Shown here one piece after another: positions 59,405-64,000 of a stretch of DNA of 64,000 nt. Origin of the DNA: Streptomyces sp. NBC_01264 (lineage in GTDB: Bacteria; Actinomycetota; Actinomycetes; Streptomycetales; Streptomycetaceae); assembly GCF_026340675.1 (NCBI RefSeq), contig NZ_JAPEOX010000001.1, forward strand, positions 5,394,001 to 5,458,000, read 5' to 3'. The notes below the pieces were generated by a model. It was not told where the DNA came from and searched no databases. It saw only the letters and a program-made list of their open reading frames with translations. A program made the translations under genes and the position numbers. Numbering within the stretch: position 1 is the stretch's first letter; each line of letters opens with the position of its first letter.

Positions 59405-59445
59405 TCTTAGTCTCAGGTTCGGGAAGACCACCCTGCTCAGCGCCC
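59405..59445 (+). other. attR, prophage right attachment site
   Basis: Phage half CTTAGTCTCAGGTTCGGG, the core AA (59424-59425), and host half GACCACCCTGCTCAGC. Joining the phage halves of attL and attR gives TTCGGGAACCCGAA, with six-base arms flanking AA and further partial symmetry (CTCAGGTTCGGG against CCCAGTTTTCGGG). Confidence 0.92.
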
Positions 59446-59993
59446 TGCTCGGGCTGGTCGGCCCCGGGGAGCGGATCGTGCTCGCCGAGGACTCGGCCGA
59501 GCTGCGGCCCGACCATCCGCACGTGGTCCGGCTGGAGACCCGGCCCGCCAACCAGGAGGGCGCCGGCCAGGTCACCCTCGCCGACCTGGTCCGCCAAGCG
59601 CTGCGGATGAGGCCGGACCGCCTCGTCGTCGGCGAAGTCCGGGGAGCCGAGGTCGCCGACCTGCTGGCCGCCCTCAATACGGGTCACGAGGGGGGCTGCG
59701 GCACGGTCCACGCGAACGCCGCCGCCCATGTGCCGGCCCGGCTGGAGGCCCTCGGGACGGCCGCCGGGCTCGACCGGGCCGCCCTGCACAGCCAGTTGGC
59801 GGCCGCGCTGACCCTGGTGGTCCACCTCGTACGGGACCGGGCCGGCCGGCGCCGGGTCGCCGAGGTGCACGTCCTGGAGCGGGACCCGGCCGGGCTCGTG
59901 GTCACCGTGCCGGCGCTGCGCTGGGGCGCCCGGGGGTTCGTACGGGACCGGGGCTGGGAGCGGCTGCGCCCGCTGCTGGCGGGTGCCCGGTGA
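59424..59993 (+). pseudogene. tadA: tadA (CpaF-type pilus ATPase), 3' half
   Basis: 190 codons that continue the frame left at 19575: AAG ACC ACC gives the K-T-T of Walker A, then LLSALLGLVGPGERIVLAED. The arginine-rich and Walker B region (RLVVGEVRGAE) and the His box (NTGHEGGCGTVHAN) follow. There is no start codon or promoter of its own here, so it is silent in the lysogen. The stop overlaps the tadB-like start (GTGA, 59990-59993). Confidence 0.95.
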
Positions 59994-60901
59994 GCGCCGG
60001 GGCGGCGGCGCCGGCGGTGTTCGCCGGGGTGCTGGGGGCCGGGGTGCTGTGCGCTGGGGTGCTGGGCGCCGGAGCGGCGGCCTGGGCCCTGGCCGGGGCC
60101 GACGGGGTGTCCCGGCGGGCCAGGGCGGTGCTGGCCGGGTCCGGGCCGCCGGTACCGGTGGGACCGCCGCCCTGGGAGCGGCTGCTGGCCGGGGTCCAGG
60201 TCAGGGCCGCGCGCAGCCGGGAGTGGGCCTGCCTCGGGGCAGGGCTGGCGCTCGCGCTGCTGGGCGGGTCGGTGATCCCGCTGCTCGCCGGGGCGGCGGC
60301 GGTGCCGCTGGTGCGCCGGTGGCTGCGGACCGGCCGGCGGGCGCGTGCCCGGACGGTGCGGGCCGCCGAGGTGGTGGCCCTGTGCGGCGCGGTGGTGGGC
60401 GAGCTCCGCGCCGGGGCGCAGCCGGGCCGGGCGCTGACCGAGGCGATGCGCCGGACGGTGTCGGGCCCCGGCGGGCCGGGAGCCGCGGAGGCCGGGGTCC
60501 TGGCGGCCGCGGCCTTCGGAGGGGACGTCACCGCGGCACTGCGGCAGGCGGCGCGGGAGCCCGGCGCGGAGGGGCTGGCGGCGATGGCGGCCTGCTGGCG
60601 GGTCTCGGTGGACGGCGGCGCCGGGTTGGCCGCCGGACTGGACCGGCTGGAGGTGGCCCTGCGGGCCGAGCGGGACCGGGAGGAATCACTGCGCGCCCAG
60701 CTCACGGGAGCGAGATCGACGACGGCGGTGCTGGCCCTGCTCCCGGGAGTCGGCCTGCTGATCGGTACCGGGCTGGGCGCCGATCCGCTGCGGGTGCTCC
60801 TGCACACGCCGGTGGGGTGGGGCTGCCTGCTCACGGGCGCGGTGCTGGAAACGGTGGGGCTGCTGTGGTGCCGACGGATCGTACGGGTGGGGGAGCGGTG
60901 A
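59990..60901 (+). CDS. TadB-like type II secretion F-domain protein
   Basis: A 303-residue membrane protein. N-terminal spans (residues 8-40) precede a T2SF cytoplasmic domain (VVALCGAVVGELRAGAQPGR, ALTEAMRRTV) and two C-terminal spans. TadB forms the inner-membrane platform of the Tad pilus. GTG 59990 overlaps the tadA stop by four bases, so its translation normally depends on tadA read-through; the prophage separates it from the operon promoter. Confidence 0.87.
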   Translation: MSAGAAAPAVFAGVLGAGVLCAGVLGAGAAAWALAGADGVSRRARAVLAGSGPPVPVGPPPWERLLAGVQVRAARSREWACLGAGLALALLGGSVIPLLAGAAAVPLVRRWLRTGRRARARTVRAAEVVALCGAVVGELRAGAQPGRALTEAMRRTVSGPGGPGAAEAGVLAAAAFGGDVTAALRQAAREPGAEGLAAMAACWRVSVDGGAGLAAGLDRLEVALRAERDREESLRAQLTGARSTTAVLALLPGVGLLIGTGLGADPLRVLLHTPVGWGCLLTGAVLETVGLLWCRRIVRVGER

Positions 60902-61677
60902 TGGACGGCTTCGCCATCCACAGGCTGGGGGCGGCCCTGTGCCTCGCGGCGGCGGCGCTGTGCGCGGGGTCGGTGGTGGCGGCCCGCATCAGGGCGCGGG
61001 CCACCCGGCGCCGGCTCGCCCGCCTGCTCGCGGTGGAGGCGGCGCGCAGGCGGCCGCTGCCCGGGCCCCGGCTGCGGGCGGCACCCGCGGCCTGGGCGGG
61101 GCCGGCCGGAGCGCTGGCGGTGGCCTGGTTGCTGATCGGCGGGCTCGCGGGCGTGGCGGTCGGCTGCGCGGCGGGGTTCGCGGTCCGCAGGTGGCTCGCG
61201 CGGCGACGGCCGGCGGCGGGGGTGGACCTCGGGGAGGCTGAGCGCCAGCTTCCGTTCGCCGCGGACCTGTTGGCCGCGTGCCTGGCTGCCGGAGCGGGGC
61301 CGGTGGACGCAGCCGAGGCGGTCGGGGAGTCGCTAGGCGGCCCGGTGGGCGAACGGCTGGCGATGGCCGGGGCGGAGCTGCGGCTCGGAGGCGATCCGGG
61401 AGCCGCGTGGGGGAGGTTGGCGGAGATACCGGGAGCCCGCGCCCTGGCCGAGTGCCTGGAACGCTCCGCGCGCACGGGTGCGCCCGCCTCGGAACCCGTC
61501 TCCCGGCTCGCGTCGACGCTCCGGGCGGACCGCGCGCGCCGGGCGATGGCCCGCGCGCAGCGGGCGGCGGTCCTCGTCACGGCTCCGGTGGGCCTGTGCT
61601 TCCTCCCCGCCTTCCTCGCGCTGGGAGTGGCGCCGGTGGTGATGGGAATGGCCTCCGGCCTCCTCTCCGGCGGGTGA
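60901..61677 (+). CDS. TadC-like type II secretion F-domain protein
   Basis: A 258-residue relative of the previous gene with two N-terminal spans (LGAALCLAAAALCAGSVVAA; ALAVAWLLIGGLAGVAVGCA), a T2SF domain (LPFAADLLAACLAAGAGPVD) and C-terminal spans. ATG 60901 overlaps the upstream stop by one base. It is the second platform protein of the Tad apparatus. Confidence 0.86.
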   Translation: MDGFAIHRLGAALCLAAAALCAGSVVAARIRARATRRRLARLLAVEAARRRPLPGPRLRAAPAAWAGPAGALAVAWLLIGGLAGVAVGCAAGFAVRRWLARRRPAAGVDLGEAERQLPFAADLLAACLAAGAGPVDAAEAVGESLGGPVGERLAMAGAELRLGGDPGAAWGRLAEIPGARALAECLERSARTGAPASEPVSRLASTLRADRARRAMARAQRAAVLVTAPVGLCFLPAFLALGVAPVVMGMASGLLSGG

Positions 61678-61911
61678 GGACGGCAGTTGGAGGGTTGGGG
61701 AGTGCCACCGGAGGGGCCGTCCGGAGGCCTGTCCGCTTGGAGGGGCGCCTGATCTGACCGGGCGAACGATCAGGTAAATGGACGGGCGAATGACCGGCTG
61801 GACGACCGGCGAATGATCAGCCGCGTCCGCCACCTCAAAGGCCACCTCAAATGACCACCTGAAATGACCATCTGAGGTCACGTCAAAAAGCTGAATCAAC
61901 GGGAGGTTCTC
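61678..61911 (+). promoter_or_regulatory. Region before the pilin gene, with short direct repeats
   Basis: A 234-base gap with near-repeats of CCACCTCAAATGACC / CCACCTGAAATGACC / CATCTGAGG at 61828-61880 and GAATGACCGGCTGGACGACC at about 61788. GGGAGGTTCTC precedes the pilin ATG. A pilin promoter here would allow pilin expression apart from the broken tadA, and the repeats could be regulator sites. Confidence 0.45.
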
Positions 61912-62127
61912 ATGTCGATCAACTGGTTTCGGATGCGGGCGGTACTGACGGGGCTTGCGGGACTGAGGCGTCGTGCGGGCGATGCGGGAATGTCCACATC
62001 TGAATACGCCATGGGCACGATCGCGGCGTGTGCGTTCGCCGCCGTTCTGTACAAGGTGGTGACGAGTGAACTGGTCGCGACGGCACTCCAGTCGACCATC
62101 GGGAAGGCACTCGATGCGCCGTTCTGA
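61912..62127 (+). CDS. DUF4244 protein, Flp-type pilin subunit
   Basis: A 71-residue prepilin. The prepilin-peptidase motif DAG/MSTSEYAMG has Glu at +5 and Tyr at +6 after the glycine, exactly the Flp/type IVb rule, followed by a hydrophobic helix (TIAACAFAAVLYKVVTS). The leader is basic (RRRAG). It is the likely structural subunit of the pilus whose ATPase is disrupted. Confidence 0.88.
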   Translation: MSINWFRMRAVLTGLAGLRRRAGDAGMSTSEYAMGTIAACAFAAVLYKVVTSELVATALQSTIGKALDAPF

Positions 62128-62467
62128 CCACGGATTCGTGACGGCGGAGACGGCCTTGGTGATTCCGGCGCTGGTGCTGTTCGCGGCGCTGCTGGTGTGG
62201 GCGCTGATGGCGGCCTCCGCGCAGATCCGGTGTGTGGACGCCGCTCGGGCCGGTGCCCGGGCGGCGGCCCGGTCGGAGCCGGCGGACGCGGCGGTGGCGG
62301 CGGCCGTGGCCGCGGCCCCGCCCGGGGCGCGGGTAGAACTCGCGCGGACGGGTGACCTGTGGCGGGTCCGCGTCTCGGCTCCGGCCCCGGGCCCGGCCGC
62401 ACTGCCGGTACGGCTCACCGCCCTGGCCGCCGCCCTGGCGGAGGACACCGTGGGGCCGCCACCATGA
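62114..62467 (+). CDS. TadE-like pseudopilin
   Basis: A 117-residue protein. GFVTAETALVIPALVLFAAL is a TadE-type signal/membrane helix with the Glu following the Gly, and the rest is a small secreted domain. ATG 62114 lies inside the end of the pilin gene (14-base overlap). TadE-like proteins are minor pilins of Tad systems. Confidence 0.86.
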   Translation: MRRSDHGFVTAETALVIPALVLFAALLVWALMAASAQIRCVDAARAGARAAARSEPADAAVAAAVAAAPPGARVELARTGDLWRVRVSAPAPGPAALPVRLTALAAALAEDTVGPPP

Positions 62468-62994
62468 CCCGTCGCGGGGATGGCCCGGCGGAGCCGCAGC
62501 AAGGCCGCCTGCGGGGCCCGGGCCGGGGTCCGGGCTGGGGCCGGGGTCGTGACCGGGGTCGCGGCCGGGACTGGGGTCGGGACCGGGACCGGGGTCGGGA
62601 CCGGGGTCCCGGTCGGTGTTGGGGCCGGGACTGGGGTCCGGGCTGGGACGGGGATCGGGATCGGGGGTCCGCCACGGTGTGGGGGGTCGTGGTGGTGACC
62701 GTGCTGATGGCGGTGTTCGGCGGGGTGCTCCTGCTCGGGCAGGCGGTGGTCTCCCGGCACCGTGCCGCGGCCGCCGCCGACCTGGCCGCCCTCGCCGCGG
62801 CGGCGAGCTGGGCCCACGGCCCGGAGGCCGCCTGCGCCACGGCGGTACGGGTGGCCGTGGCGCAGGGCGCGCAGGTCACCAGTTGCGTGGTGACGGGCGA
62901 GGTCGCGGAGATCACCGCCCGCGCCCCCACGGGCCCCTTCGGACCCGGGCTCCGCTCCCGCGCGGGCCCGCCACTGCCCGGGGAGCCCCGGTGA
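62464..62994 (+). CDS. Rv3654c/TadE-like secreted protein with charged repeat extension
   Basis: A 176-residue protein. The family core starts at about residue 68 with DRGSATVWGVVVVTVLMAVF and continues to DLAALAAAASWAHGPEAACA. In front of it lies an unusual stretch of about 50 residues made of Arg-Gly-Asp-Arg repeats (GRGRDRGRGRDWGRDRDRGR), encoded by tandem GGTCGGGACCGGGACC-type DNA. ATG 62464 overlaps the TadE-like gene by four bases. The core is a minor pilin or exported substrate. Confidence 0.83.
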   Translation: MTRRGDGPAEPQQGRLRGPGRGPGWGRGRDRGRGRDWGRDRDRGRDRGPGRCWGRDWGPGWDGDRDRGSATVWGVVVVTVLMAVFGGVLLLGQAVVSRHRAAAAADLAALAAAASWAHGPEAACATAVRVAVAQGAQVTSCVVTGEVAEITARAPTGPFGPGLRSRAGPPLPGEPR

Positions 62995-63485
62995 GGGCCT
63001 CGTACGGCCCGGTCGCCGGGGAAGGCCGGAGTCCGCCGGAAGCCGCGGCCCCGGAGGGACTCGATCCCCAGGCAGGGCAGGGTCCCACGGGGCCTGGGCC
63101 GCCCGGACCCAAGGCCGTGCGGGCAGTGCGGGCCATGCGTGCCCGGTCGGCGCGGTCGGGAGGGCCGTGAGCGCCCCGGCCCAGGAGCGGCCGAGGCCGA
63201 GGGCGTCCGCCCTCCTGTCCGGGAGGGGCTGAGGGCGTCTGCTCCCCCGTCCGGGAGGGGCCGAGGTGGCCCGTTGCCCCGTCCGGGAGCGGCCGAGGGG
63301 GCCCGTTCTTCCGCCCAGGAGGGGCGAGGGTGCCCGGGAGGTGGGGCTGGGAGGGGGATGGGGTGGACGGCGGGGGTTCGGGGCGGGGGTGGCAGGGGCA
63401 GTAGGGGCGATATTCAGCCAATCGCCGACCGATCTGTGGGGCCTTGGTTTCCGGGGTTTCCGGTGGTTGGGCCGCCGTCGGGAAC
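62995..63485. repeat. Intergenic minisatellite of about 32 bp
   Basis: In this 491-base gap, five near-copies of GTCCGGGAGGGGCCGAGG occur from 63181 to 63330 at 32-36-base intervals (starts near 63181, 63217, 63249, 63281 and 63314), with variable fill. Open frames here are composed only of the repeat and are not supported. Convergent genes flank the gap, so part may act as a terminator. Confidence 0.65.
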
Positions 63486-64000
63486 TCAGGGGGTCGCTGG
63501 TGGGGCGGGGGGTGGGGATTCCGCGAGGAGGTGGGTGAGGAGGCGGACGGCGCCGCGCTTGTGCAGGGGGTCGTTGCCGTTGCCGCACTTGGGGGACTGG
63601 ATGCAGGAGGGGCAGCCGGCCTCGCATTCGCAGGCGGCGATCGCGTCGCGGGTCGCCGTCAGCCAGGCGCGGGCCGTGTGGAAGGCGCGCTCCGCGAAGC
63701 CGGCTCCGCCCGGGTGGCCGTCGTAGACGAAGACCGTCGGGAGGAGGGTGTCGGGATGCAGCGGGACGGAGACCCCGCCGATGTCCCAGCGGTCGCAGGT
63801 GGCGAAGAGCGGGAGCAGGCCGATGGAGGCGTGCTCGGCGGCGTGCAGGGCCCCGCCGAGGATCTCCGGGTTGATCCGGGCCTCGTCGAGCTGGTCCTCG
63901 GTGACCGTCCACCACACGGCCCGGGTGCGCAGGGTGCGGGGCGGCAGGTCCAGTTTGGCTTCGCCGAGGACCTCGCCGGTGATCAGTTTGCGGCGCAGGT
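63486..64000 (-). CDS. C-terminal part of a DEAD/DEAH helicase with DUF1998 zinc domain
   Basis: The last 171 codons of a minus-strand gene that continues beyond the window. The DUF1998 signature is present: TVFVYDGHPGGAGFAERAFH followed by the zinc cysteines in CECEAGCPSCIQSPKCGNGN. Full-length relatives are about 800-residue superfamily 2 helicases (Rv3649 type; MrfA family in DNA repair). The Streptomyces gene lies next to the tad cluster, as here. Confidence 0.88.
   Translation of the reverse strand, partial: LRRKLITGEVLGEAKLDLPPRTLRTRAVWWTVTEDQLDEARINPEILGGALHAAEHASIGLLPLFATCDRWDIGGVSVPLHPDTLLPTVFVYDGHPGGAGFAERAFHTARAWLTATRDAIAACECEAGCPSCIQSPKCGNGNDPLHKRGAVRLLTHLLAESPPPAPPATP

Larger units (their letters stand above)
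19575..59425 (-). mobile_element. Integrated siphovirus prophage, about 39.85 kb
   Basis: Bounded by attL and attR that share only the dinucleotide AA at 19575-19576 and 59424-59425. It carries serine integrase, repressor, excisionase-like gene, primase-polymerase, helicase, resolvase, terminase, portal, HK97-type protease and capsid, tail tube, chaperones with a slippery site, tape measure, fibre, endolysin and holin candidates. Every module expected of a temperate siphovirus is present without an obvious frameshift, so it looks inducible. Nearly all genes run leftward; the exceptions are the repressor and the cargo pair near attL. Confidence 0.96.

Noticed and set aside
59037..59993. Apparent fusion gene reading antisense through the integrase into the tadA 3' half
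   Set aside because: The part inside the phage is the complement of integrase codons without a start signal; the open frame arises only because the tadA 3' half joins it in phase.
1..64000. tRNA gene as attachment site or elsewhere
   Set aside because: No cloverleaf-like sequence was seen at either prophage end or in the intergenic regions; the attachment site is inside tadA.

Overview
The window is high-GC actinobacterial DNA, almost certainly from a Streptomyces chromosome. A core block (crp, nth, NUDIX, marP-like protease, epoxide hydrolase, holin-X-like protein, nhaA, acs, SulP-carbonic anhydrase, HAD phosphatase, then an ssd/tad pilus cluster and a DUF1998 helicase) follows the order I know from Streptomyces and partly from Mycobacterium. 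An apparently complete siphovirus prophage of about 39.85 kb interrupts it.

Host, left part (1-19574): the N-terminal fragment of an unidentified gene; a CRP-family regulator; endonuclease III; a CoA-pyrophosphatase-like NUDIX protein; a MarP-type membrane serine protease; a minus-strand run of epoxide-hydrolase-like enzyme, holin-X-like membrane protein and NhaA antiporter; acetyl-CoA synthetase; a SulP transporter fused to beta-carbonic anhydrase; a deacetylase-like lipoprotein; a CooC/MinD-like ATPase divergent from a degenerate Fic-like protein; a HAD-IB phosphatase; the CpaE/Ssd-like ATPase; and the first half of tadA.

Prophage (about 19575-59425): a serine integrase next to attR marks the right end. 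The crossover falls on two bases (AA) inside the codon for the Walker A lysine of tadA (codon 194). Joining the two host flanks at AA restores an in-frame 382-residue ATPase. Joining the phage flanks gives an attP with a TTCGGG-AA-CCCGAA dyad. Reading leftward on the minus strand, the phage has integrase, a divergent repressor (plus) and excisionase-like protein, small early genes, a primase-polymerase/helicase protein, an iteron-like repeat cluster, a DEAD-box helicase, a RuvC-like resolvase, many small overlapping genes, a lipoprotein, an HNH nuclease, a four-fold palindromic array, terminase, portal, protease, HK97-type capsid, connectors, two tail-tube paralogues, frameshifted tail chaperones, tape measure, tail proteins, endolysin, holin-like proteins and a collagen-containing receptor-binding fibre. 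Beyond the fibre lies a plus-strand cargo pair (XRE regulator plus HD-domain hydrolase) and a few small minus-strand genes up to attL.

Host, right part (59424-64000): the second half of tadA, then tadB-like, tadC-like, a Flp-type pilin (DUF4244), TadE-like and Rv3654c-like secreted proteins, a minisatellite, and the C-terminal end of a DEAD/DEAH helicase with DUF1998. The lysogen should therefore lack a working Tad pilus ATPase unless the phage excises. No CRISPR array, rRNA or tRNA was seen.
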